Shown here one piece after another: positions 1-5,203 of a stretch of DNA of 5,595 nt (within the stretch, counting starts at the first letter, position 1; each line of letters opens with the position of its first letter). The DNA lies in the NCBI GenBank assembly GCA_946623485.1, contig CAMORF010000167.1:1-5595 (forward strand), given 5' to 3'. The notes beneath the pieces were generated by a model. The model worked only from the letters and a program-made list of their open reading frames with translations. It did not search any database and was not told the origin of the DNA. The position numbers and the translations under genes are program-made. The stretch is from an uncultured Clostridia bacterium (lineage in GTDB: Bacteria; Bacillota; Clostridia; Lachnospirales; Lachnospiraceae).

Positions 1-21
1 CCAAAAGTTTGGACAATGGAT

Positions 22-39
22 TGCAATTTTGCAATTTTT
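22..39. repeat. Short tandem 8-bp repeat, TGCAATTT
   Basis: TGCAATTT occurs twice head to tail (22-29 and 30-37) and continues into TT. A related CAATTTTTC recurs at 74-82. The repeats lie in the AT-rich leader about 120 bases before the zinc-finger gene. They could be a protein-binding site or chance in AT-rich DNA. No function can be assigned, and nothing else convincing was seen in 1-140. Confidence 0.3.
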
Positions 40-140
40 CTGTTGTTCACCTCTTTAAAATCCCAATATCGCCCAATTTTTCAAGTCCGCCGGTTTTCCT
101 CCGTATAAGACATCAGGATCAGGTATCCAAATAAAATCCA

Positions 141-147
141 AAGGAGG
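141..147 (+). promoter_or_regulatory. Ribosome binding site of the CHC2 protein
   Basis: AAGGAGG lies 9 bases before the ATG at 157. It is a near-perfect Shine-Dalgarno sequence and fixes the start of the zinc-finger gene. Confidence 0.85.
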
Positions 148-156
148 AACCAGACT

Positions 157-663
157 ATGAATCTATTTGAAACTGTAAAGGCAAGTGTGAGCGTACCTGA
201 CGCGGCAAAGATGTACGGGCTGCGGCCAAATCACCACGGCATGGTGAGGTGCCCGTTCCATGATGACCGGCATCCCAGCCTGAAGCTGAATGAAGATTAC
301 TTCTACTGCTTCGGCTGCGGGGCCACCGGAGATGTGATCGATCTGACAGCGAGGCTCTTCACTCTAAGCCCCTATGAAGCGGCGAAGAAGCTGGCTGCGG
401 ACTTTGGGATCGATCCGGACAAGCCTCCGTCTACAGCGGCACTTGCGAAACCTAAGCACCCGATGATCAGGGCGTTTCGTGAAGACGAACGCTACTGTCA
501 GCGGGTGCTTTGTGATTATCTGCACCTTCTGGAGAACTGGAAGGTACGGTATGCGCCAAAAAACATGGATGACGATTATGATGACCGGTTTGTGGAAGCC
601 TGCTTAATCATTCATCAAATGTACGCATGTACGTACGAACGCAAAAAAAGAAAGCTTTTATAA
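157..663 (+). CDS. CHC2-type zinc-finger protein (DnaG primase N-terminal-like), C-terminus atypical
   Basis: This 168-residue protein carries a CHC2 zinc finger of the kind found at the N-terminus of DnaG primase. The ligands are C32-x2-H35 in RCPFHDD and C51-x2-C54 in YCFGCGATGDV, followed by an alpha-helical stretch (about 60-85) with the usual DGDV/EAA-type pattern. In primase this finger contacts the single-stranded template. Stand-alone versions are common next to relaxases in clostridial conjugative and mobilizable elements and are thought to act in element DNA processing, but they lack the TOPRIM catalytic domain, so primase activity should not be assumed. The family usually continues past RFVEAC with a helical tail (QxxDYVEYLLD-like). 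Here, after residue about 149, the sequence turns into a short basic tail ending KKRKLL, which suggests loss or replacement of the tail. The relaxase starts 25 bases downstream, so co-transcription is likely. Confidence 0.85.
   Translation: MNLFETVKASVSVPDAAKMYGLRPNHHGMVRCPFHDDRHPSLKLNEDYFYCFGCGATGDVIDLTARLFTLSPYEAAKKLAADFGIDPDKPPSTAALAKPKHPMIRAFREDERYCQRVLCDYLHLLENWKVRYAPKNMDDDYDDRFVEACLIIHQMYACTYERKKRKLL
619..642. repeat. Tandem ATGTACG(C/T) repeat at the 3' end of the CHC2 gene; oriT candidate
   Basis: ATGTACGC (619-626) and ATGTACGT (627-634) are tandem copies, followed by a degenerate third unit, ACGAACGC (635-642). The self-complementary GTACGTAC lies at 629-636, and an AAAGCTTT palindrome follows at 651-658. 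The block sits just upstream of the relaxase gene, where MobV relaxases often have their origin of transfer, and it coincides with the point where the CHC2 protein departs from its family. Repeats are seen; an oriT role is only inferred, and no match to a known MobV nick site was recognised. Confidence 0.3.
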
Positions 664-688
664 CGCAGGAGACCGAAGGGAGGACAAT

Positions 689-1669
689 ATGGGAGCACAA
701 TACGCAATCATGAGATTTGCAAAATATAAGGGACCTGAGATCAGCGGGATCGAGGCCCACAATGAGAGAACAAAAGAGAAATACGCAAGTAATCCGGATG
801 TGGACACCAGCCGAAGTCATCTGAACTTCCATTTGATCGAGCCGCAGGGAAAGTACCGGGCTGAGGCAGAGAAGCAGATCGCTGCTGCCGGGTGCCGGAC
901 CCGGACAGACAGTGTAAGACTTGTGGAGATGCTGGTGACAGCCAGCCCGGAATTCTTTAAGGACAAAAAGCGGGAGGAGATCCGGACCTTCTTCCAGACA
1001 GCGCTGGACTTTATCAAACAGAAACAGAATCCGGATACGATCATTTCAGCCGTGGTGCATATGGATGAGAAAACGCCCCATATGCACCTTTCTTTTGTCC
1101 CGTTGACGGAGGACGGCAGGCTTTGTGCAAAAGAGATCATCGGGAATAAGAAGAAACTGACGCAGTGGCAGGATGCATTCTGGGAACAGATGGTCAGGAA
1201 ATATCCGGATCTGGAGCGTGGTATGAGCGCCAGTGAGACCGGCCGCGATCACATCCCTCCCCGGGTATTCAAGGAAATGACAAGACTGAACAAGCAGAGG
1301 GAAAAGCTGGACAAGATGCTCTCCCAGGTCAGCATGTTCAATGCCAAAGCAAAGGCGGCAGAGATCTGCAGGTATCTGGACAAGTATATCCCGAATGTTG
1401 AAAAGATGAGCACCCAGATGAAGAAGTACAAGGGTGCCTTTCAGGATCTGACTGCAGAGAACGAAGCCCTTGTCCGGAAAAACGAGAACCTGACAGCTGC
1501 TCTAAAAGAAAGCCGGCAGGAAAGCGTCCTGAAGAGAATGGCGGATCTTCAGCTTCAGCGTGACTATGAAAAAGCGATTGCAACGCTTGAGAGGATCCCG
1601 CCGGAGATCCTGGAACACTATGCCGGAAGAAGCAAGGCACAGCGACATCTCCGGGAGTGGGGGAGGTGA
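689..1669 (+). CDS. MobV/Pre-family relaxase (plasmid mobilization protein)
   Basis: This 326-residue protein is a DNA-nicking relaxase that should cut one strand at the element's oriT and lead it into a recipient. All three MobV signatures are visible. Motif I is H24-x2-R27 (EAHNER); in MobM of pMV158 the equivalent histidine is the nucleophile. Motif II is around N46 (NFHL). Motif III is the metal-binding HxDExxPHxH at H124, D126, E127, P130, H131 and H133. The catalytic domain spans about 1-200. The remainder (about 195-300) is rich in K, E and Q and is probably coiled coil, fitting DNA or partner contacts. The ATG at 689 is chosen because AAGGGAGG (676-683) precedes it by 5 bases and the N-terminus MGAQYAIMRFAKYKG matches the family start. 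It lies between the CHC2 gene and a coupled small ORF. It should rely on a helper conjugation machine, since none is visible here. Tn4451 TnpZ is a functional analogue. Confidence 0.93.
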   Translation: MGAQYAIMRFAKYKGPEISGIEAHNERTKEKYASNPDVDTSRSHLNFHLIEPQGKYRAEAEKQIAAAGCRTRTDSVRLVEMLVTASPEFFKDKKREEIRTFFQTALDFIKQKQNPDTIISAVVHMDEKTPHMHLSFVPLTEDGRLCAKEIIGNKKKLTQWQDAFWEQMVRKYPDLERGMSASETGRDHIPPRVFKEMTRLNKQREKLDKMLSQVSMFNAKAKAAEICRYLDKYIPNVEKMSTQMKKYKGAFQDLTAENEALVRKNENLTAALKESRQESVLKRMADLQLQRDYEKAIATLERIPPEILEHYAGRSKAQRHLREWGR

Positions 1670-1673
1670 CCGC

Positions 1674-1853
1674 ATGCTGAAAGACAACCGCTACAAAGAT
1701 ATGAAGTGTGTGATGCACTTTGGAAATAATCGCAAACAGATCCTGCGGGAATTCCAGAACAAAAGAGTGAAGCTTGCATCAAGATATATTCAGAAGCAGG
1801 GTATCTCTGTTCTCCGGCAGATCGATCTTCGTGAGTATCTGAAAGCAGGCTGA
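1674..1853 (+). CDS. Small basic protein of unknown function, coupled to the relaxase
   Basis: This 59-residue basic protein runs from MLKDNRYKDMK to LREYLKAG and is not recognised as a named family. The ATG at 1674 is preferred over upstream in-frame starts inside the relaxase gene, because GGGAGG (1661-1666) lies 7 bases before it and the start is 4 bases after the relaxase stop, which suggests translational coupling. The sequence is predicted mostly helical, with many K and R residues and no membrane segment. Small basic ORFs ending in a QxDxxEYL-like helix are common directly after MobV relaxases in clostridial elements, so an accessory role in transfer or control is possible but unproven. 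Confidence 0.65.
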   Translation: MLKDNRYKDMKCVMHFGNNRKQILREFQNKRVKLASRYIQKQGISVLRQIDLREYLKAG

Positions 1854-1857
1854 GTCC

Positions 1858-1897
1858 AAAAAATCAGGGCATCAGACAGTATTCTGTTGATGCCCTG
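1858..1897 (-). terminator. Intrinsic terminator between converging operons
   Basis: A perfect 10-bp inverted repeat (CAGGGCATCA at 1865-1874, TGATGCCCTG at 1888-1897) continues, after one bulged G, into an inner ACAG/CTGT stem with a TATT loop. On the - strand the hairpin is followed by ATTTTTT (1858-1864), the classic intrinsic terminator form, so it best ends the regulator operon. On the + strand it lies 11 bases after the stop of the small ORF but is followed only by a weak T-containing stretch, so + strand termination is plausible but weaker. Confidence 0.85.
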
Positions 1898-1902
1898 GTA
1901 AT

Positions 1903-2250
1903 CTAATCTTGTCCCAGTAATTCAGTGTCATCGTCCATAATTATTTCTGCAAAGGGTCTTCCATCAATGCAAGTACTTATAAGGACGTCATCCATGGTTG
2001 CAAATTCTGACAAAAGACAGTATTCTCGAGAGCCTTTCTCGTTTTTGTTCTTATGATATAAACCATAAACAGCTGTCTGGCCATTTGGCAGGATCGTGTC
2101 TTCTTCTGCATACATAGATCCGGTTTGAAACCGGTATTCGTTTCCTTTATACGAAAAATCAAGGCCTAACCAATGACCTTCAGATGGCGCCCATACCCCT
2201 ATGTACTGTGAACGGAATTCGTCCAGTGAAGTATATTCATTCTTTCTCAT
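1903..2250 (-). CDS. Unrecognised 115-residue acidic protein, third gene of the HTH-ImmA operon
   Basis: I do not recognise this family. The protein is acidic and soluble-looking, with no signal peptide or membrane helix. It starts MRKNEYTSLDEFRSQYIG, is rich in aromatic residues (W, Y, F), alternates hydrophobic and polar residues as in a beta-rich fold, and ends in an acidic tail with DDDTE. The start at 2250 follows AAGGAGT (2261-2267) by about 10 bases. It lies 31 bases after the ImmA-type gene on the same strand and ends just before a terminator, so it belongs to the same operon. Its DNA appears more AT-rich than the mobilization genes, a possible sign of separate origin. It may be a partner or substrate of the protease/regulator pair, or unrelated cargo. 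Confidence 0.7.
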   Translation of the reverse strand: MRKNEYTSLDEFRSQYIGVWAPSEGHWLGLDFSYKGNEYRFQTGSMYAEEDTILPNGQTAVYGLYHKNKNEKGSREYCLLSEFATMDDVLISTCIDGRPFAEIIMDDDTELLGQD

Positions 2251-2281
2251 TTTAGATGAAACTCCTTTTTTATCTTTTTGA

Positions 2282-2737
2282 TCAGTTCCTTTTCATCCCT
2301 TTTATAAGATAAGAAGAAGCCAGGAGCTCACCGCCAAATGCATCAGCCTGCCATTCGGGATCTTCAAAGGGCTTTAATTGTTCGTTCGGGGCCAGTCGAC
2401 ACAACGCAATGGAATCATCCTCATGCATGAATAAATGCCCGACCTCATGTGCTATTGTCAGCCTGTCCCGTCCTTCTCCGGCAGCAGCGCGAAGGTAAAC
2501 GTCTTCGCGGATTCGCATTATGTTCTTGCTTGGATACGTTTCTCCATGCTTTCCACCCATCTCAATTACAGGAACGACTTCAAACTGAAAGTCCGGTATT
2601 AGTATCGGGAGAACGTTTTCAACGAAGGGAAGAATCGGAAAATAGAGCTCGTATTCTAATCCCACCTTTCTTTTTAGGCCTCTGATAAACCGTCGAATGT
2701 TCTCTCGTGATACAGGGTCTGCTTTATAACAGTTCAT
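2282..2737 (-). CDS. ImmA/IrrE-family metallo-endopeptidase
   Basis: This 151-residue protein has the zinc protease motif HExxH at H97, E98 and H101 (IAHEVGHLFMHE). A downstream glutamate, E128 in DPEWQADAFGGELL, fits the third metal ligand and the conserved family helix. ImmA of ICEBs1 and IrrE of Deinococcus cleave or inactivate a partner XRE-type repressor in response to DNA damage or cell signals, and the partner is usually the adjacent gene, as here. The start codon overlaps the regulator stop as ATGA (2734-2737), which indicates translational coupling. The protein is short for the family and ends soon after the third ligand helix, so it is a minimal form. Zinc protease chemistry is well supported; cleavage of the neighbouring HTH protein is inferred from context. 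Confidence 0.88.
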   Translation of the reverse strand: MNCYKADPVSRENIRRFIRGLKRKVGLEYELYFPILPFVENVLPILIPDFQFEVVPVIEMGGKHGETYPSKNIMRIREDVYLRAAAGEGRDRLTIAHEVGHLFMHEDDSIALCRLAPNEQLKPFEDPEWQADAFGGELLASSYLIKGMKRN

Positions 2738-3096
2738 TTCTTGTCACCTCGCTGAAGGATCTTTCGGATTGCTTCGACCTGTGCGTCGTCAATGTTGTTA
2801 AAACGGCGTGCAAATGATACAGCCAATTCACGTCTTCCAAGATTAGCGCTGACCAGATTCATTTCTATGGCATCCTCTGTTTCAGCAATAGCAGTGGTGA
2901 ATTCACGTTTTTGTTCTTCGCGTAGATCATACAGGGTGCAGATCTTTTCGTTCCATGCCGCAGGCATGTGCTTCTTTCCGTTTTCAACAGCGGACAGAAA
3001 AGATACCGTCACATCTAGTTTTTCGGCCATATCTTTTAATATCTCCCCGCGGTCAATCCGTAACTTCTTCAGGAATCTTCCAATACTTGTTAACAT
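2734..3096 (-). CDS. XRE-family helix-turn-helix transcriptional regulator
   Basis: This 120-residue DNA-binding protein has a Cro/CI-type HTH at about residues 5-60. The recognition-helix stretch VSFLSAVENGKKHMP matches the usual VSxxSxxExGxxxP pattern of XRE proteins. The C-terminal half is helical and may mediate dimerization or contact with the protease. AGGAGG (3105-3110) lies 8 bases before the ATG at 3096. It is first in an operon with the ImmA-type protease and divergent from the recombinase gene, which fits a repressor that controls itself and possibly element excision. A 16-bp inverted repeat over its own promoter is a likely operator. By analogy it plays the ImmR role of ICEBs1, though sequence identity to ImmR cannot be judged here. 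Confidence 0.88.
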   Translation of the reverse strand: MLTSIGRFLKKLRIDRGEILKDMAEKLDVTVSFLSAVENGKKHMPAAWNEKICTLYDLREEQKREFTTAIAETEDAIEMNLVSANLGRRELAVSFARRFNNIDDAQVEAIRKILQRGDKK

Positions 3097-3104
3097 GGGA
3101 CATA

Positions 3105-3110
3105 CCTCCT
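3105..3110 (-). promoter_or_regulatory. Ribosome binding site of the XRE regulator
   Basis: AGGAGG on the - strand, preceded by an A-rich stretch, lies 8 bases before the ATG at 3096. This fixes the regulator start. Confidence 0.85.
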
Positions 3111-3134
3111 TTTTTAACCCTTACGGTCGAGGTT

Positions 3135-3163
3135 AGTATAGCATATTGAATGCAATCGGTCAA
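3135..3163 (-). promoter_or_regulatory. Sigma-A type promoter of the XRE-ImmA operon
   Basis: On the - strand, TTGACC (3158-3163) and TATACT (3135-3140) are separated by exactly 17 bases. Five of six bases match the -35 consensus and five of six the -10 consensus. Transcription would start near 3128, giving a leader of about 30 bases to the regulator ATG. The -35 box is buried in an inverted repeat. Confidence 0.85.
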
Positions 3164-3175
3164 CCTAAAGGTTGA
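3160..3175. promoter_or_regulatory. Candidate operator: 16-bp inverted repeat over the -35 box
   Basis: TCAACCT (3160-3166) and AGGTTGA (3169-3175) form perfect 7-bp arms around a 2-bp centre. The repeat overlaps the -35 element of the regulator promoter, so a bound dimer would block RNA polymerase. Its size and symmetry fit XRE/CI-type operators. Isolated AGGTT half-sites also occur at 3130-3134, next to the transcription start, and at 3190-3194. The palindrome is seen; binding by the adjacent XRE protein is inferred. Confidence 0.65.
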
Positions 3176-3273
3176 ATTATTTCGCCAACAGGTTTACTGG
3201 CATAACTTTGGGCATGTCGAATCTATTACAAGATAAAGATTATGCTGCTCGTAGAAATTCATTTTATATTCCG

Positions 3274-3302
3274 CTGGCATTTTTTGTTGTCTATGATATA
3301 AT
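3274..3302 (+). promoter_or_regulatory. Probable promoter of the serine recombinase
   Basis: A perfect -10 box, TATAAT (3297-3302), has the extended-10 TG one base upstream (TGA then TATAAT). A weak -35, CTGGCA (3274-3279, four of six matches), sits 17 bases away. The start would be near 3309, giving a leader of about 30 bases to the TTG at 3338. The extended -10 could compensate for the weak -35. Confidence 0.65.
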
Positions 3303-3323
3303 ATATGTGTGTTAAATGGAAAT

Positions 3324-3340
3324 AAGGGGGCGATTTTTTG
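3324..3340 (+). promoter_or_regulatory. Ribosome binding site and TTG start of the recombinase
   Basis: AAGGGGG (3324-3330) lies 7 bases before TTG (3338-3340). No in-frame ATG is near; the ATG at 3348 is in another frame. The conserved resolvase domain begins about 12 codons in, so the TTG is well placed. A TTG start may keep recombinase levels low. Confidence 0.75.
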
Positions 3341-5203
3341 AAAAAGGATGATCATACAAAATCGGATGACAGGACCGTCGTGATCTATGCCAGGAAATCA
3401 AAGATCACCCACAAAGGCGACTCCATTGCCAACCAGGAGGAGTACTGCCGCGAATATGCCAGACTGCATCTGAAGCTGCCCTCAGACTATGAATTCAAGG
3501 TATACGAGGACGAAGGCAAAAGCGGCTTTTATGCGGATCGGCCTGACTTTCAGCGGATGATCCGCGACGTGGAACAAAATAAGATCAGGGCCATTGTCTG
3601 CTATAAGCTTGACCGTATCAGCCGCAAAATGTCTGATCTGACCACGATGATCGACTATCTGAACAAACACAATGTAGCCCTGCTCATCAGTTCCAATAAC
3701 CTGAATACCCAGGACAGCAATTCCAAGATGATGATCCAGATGCTTGGCATCATAGCGGAGTTTGAGCGGGATGTCATCAAGGAAAGGATCACGGATAACC
3801 TGATTGAGCTTGCTAAGGACGGACGCTGGATGGGCGGCATACCGCCGACGGGCTTTTCGGTGGACCGGTCAAAACATGGCAGCGGCAGCAAGAAAAACGG
3901 GTATTCCTATCTGATAACGGTTCCGGAAGAAAAGACTTTGATACAGCATGTATTTCAGGCTTTTCTGACGACCAGAGGCTATAATGCGGCGGCCAGAAGA
4001 CTCAACGAGGAAGGATACCGGACCCGGAGCGGGCTTCCGTTCAATACGCAGTCAGTGAGGGACATCGTGACGAATCCGGTTTACTGCAGCGCCGATCAGG
4101 ACGCCTACCGATATTTTATCGAGCAAGACGGTAATGTCTATGGTGAGGAGTCGGATTATGATGGCCTCCACGGCATCTCCGTTTACAATCGCACCCGGGA
4201 GATGAGGGAAGAAAGTGACGATTCTACTTTCCTTCACCCTGAGTTTTCCAAGACAGTCCGGGAGAAGGATATTAGTGAATGGATCATTGCCATCGGTCGT
4301 CATGAAGGCTTCGTAGAGGGTAAGGACTGGGTTACGGCACAGACTCTGAAGCTTGATATCGCTGACCGTTACAACAGGCCGCACCGGGCAACCAACGCGC
4401 TGCTGGCGGGCCTCATCTACTGTCCTTTGTGCCATCAGCGCCTGAACGTGGTCTCTGAAAGCGGCCGGTATACGCACGGCAAGCCACGGTTCAAATACGC
4501 CTGCCCAAATGCGGTCCGGAAGGGTGCCTGTAATTATCAAGCGGTTCACGGAGTGGAGTTTGATGAGTTTATCGTAGAGAAGCTGTCATCGCTGTCTGAT
4601 GAGGAACAGAACTATTATCTCAGCAATATCCAGCGCCAGATCGATCAGGCTGTAAAGGGGGATAAGACCCAGCAGGAGATCGCTACTCTTCAGAAAGAGA
4701 TCGACCGCCTGGACCGGGATATCAAGTCGCAGGTTAAAGCATTGCGTACGGCTTCGGAAACCACCAGACCGTACCTTGAGGCAGATGTCAATGAGATGAC
4801 GGAGGAGATCTTTGCAAAGCGGAAGCTCCTGTCAAAGCTGGAGATGGAACGGGAGGATCAGCAGGGGCATGTCAGGGATTACGAGAAGATCAGGGAAACG
4901 CTGCTGTCTTTCCGGGAACTGGTAAAGGATGCAGAGCCCACGGAAATTGTATCCTTGATCAGCAGCATCGTAGAGCGTGTCTATGTGACCAGAGACGGCA
5001 AGAACGAGGTCTGCCACATTTATATCAAGGGCTGCGCCACCGAAGACTATTCGAGTGAGGAAGACTATTTTTTCGGACGCAGCGGCATCCTTGAGACAGA
5101 ATCAGAGGAAGCTTCAGTAAAAGCATTTTCCGAAGATGGAGAAATGTGTGATTCTGAAGGGTGTCGCAAACTGCATCCATACCTTCGCAGGGATCCAGCT
5201 TAG
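3338..5203 (+). CDS. Large serine recombinase (TnpX/Tn4451-type site-specific integrase)
   Basis: This 621-residue recombinase should excise and insert the element by serine-mediated double-strand cleavage. The N-terminal resolvase domain (about 12-160) has the catalytic serine S21 in YARKS, with R19, and the paired arginines R93 and R96 in KLDRISRK. A Recombinase domain follows (about 165-350, with GGIPPTGF near 166-173 and the late WVTAQTLKLD motif). Next comes a zinc ribbon (C362, C365, C389, C398) and a long coiled coil (about 440-515), which in this family governs synapsis and direction of recombination. A C-terminal beta-rich segment (about 535-565, IVERVYVTRDGK) is typical of TnpX relatives. 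Length is in the family range. The gene is divergent from the regulator operon and has its own promoter. Oddly, its last 11 codons (from 5168) coincide with host macro-domain sequence in another frame, so the current C-terminus KLHPYLRRDPA is probably created by integration. Confidence 0.95.
   Translation: MKKDDHTKSDDRTVVIYARKSKITHKGDSIANQEEYCREYARLHLKLPSDYEFKVYEDEGKSGFYADRPDFQRMIRDVEQNKIRAIVCYKLDRISRKMSDLTTMIDYLNKHNVALLISSNNLNTQDSNSKMMIQMLGIIAEFERDVIKERITDNLIELAKDGRWMGGIPPTGFSVDRSKHGSGSKKNGYSYLITVPEEKTLIQHVFQAFLTTRGYNAAARRLNEEGYRTRSGLPFNTQSVRDIVTNPVYCSADQDAYRYFIEQDGNVYGEESDYDGLHGISVYNRTREMREESDDSTFLHPEFSKTVREKDISEWIIAIGRHEGFVEGKDWVTAQTLKLDIADRYNRPHRATNALLAGLIYCPLCHQRLNVVSESGRYTHGKPRFKYACPNAVRKGACNYQAVHGVEFDEFIVEKLSSLSDEEQNYYLSNIQRQIDQAVKGDKTQQEIATLQKEIDRLDRDIKSQVKALRTASETTRPYLEADVNEMTEEIFAKRKLLSKLEMEREDQQGHVRDYEKIRETLLSFRELVKDAEPTEIVSLISSIVERVYVTRDGKNEVCHIYIKGCATEDYSSEEDYFFGRSGILETESEEASVKAFSEDGEMCDSEGCRKLHPYLRRDPA
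5158..5180. other. Probable attachment-site junction (element right end / chromosome)
   Basis: Upstream of about 5166 the DNA codes only for the recombinase tail. From about 5169, the frame with codons starting at 5169, 5172 and so on reads NCIHTFAGIQLRAEC, a conserved macro-domain block. Upstream in that frame (KGVA and before) no macro-like sequence is recognised, so the crossover lies near 5160-5172. Large serine recombinases exchange at a 2-bp core with little flanking identity, so no long direct repeat is expected. The core cannot be set without the other end. Confidence 0.65.

Larger units (their letters stand above)
1..5168. mobile_element. Right-hand part of an integrated mobilizable element (Tn4451/IME-like)
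   Basis: The stretch combines a MobV relaxase, a CHC2 zinc-finger protein, an XRE/ImmA control pair and a terminal large serine recombinase, and it abuts a broken chromosomal gene. It contains no type IV secretion genes, so within what is visible it looks like a mobilizable element that borrows a conjugation machine. It could equally be the right end of a larger conjugative element, because the left end is outside the window. The right boundary is placed where macro-domain coding begins, about 5160-5172, and could be off by several bases. Gene content is seen; the element class is inferred from family knowledge. Confidence 0.75.

Noticed and set aside
81..109. Possible promoter before the CHC2 gene using TATAAG at 104-109
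   Set aside because: The matching -35 position (81-86, TCAAGT) is a poor fit and no extended -10 is present. The operon may be read from further upstream.
1338..1718. 126-codon open frame on the - strand across the relaxase 3' end
   Set aside because: It is antisense to the relaxase coiled-coil region, is rich in S, P, C and H as expected of a reverse-frame artefact, and matches no family.
2792..3136. 114-codon + strand frame opposite the XRE gene
   Set aside because: It is antisense to a clear HTH gene and its promoter side, with low-complexity S, R and F content and no start signals.
3184..3201. GCCA...TGGC inverted repeat as a possible attP or terminator
   Set aside because: The arms are only 4 bases, the inner bases do not pair, and no T-run follows. 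The recombination junction appears to be at the other end of the recombinase gene.
4052..4549. 165-codon open frame on the - strand inside the recombinase gene
   Set aside because: It lies entirely antisense to a well-conserved recombinase domain and zinc ribbon, shows no recognisable motif, and has no convincing ribosome binding site. It is a shadow frame.
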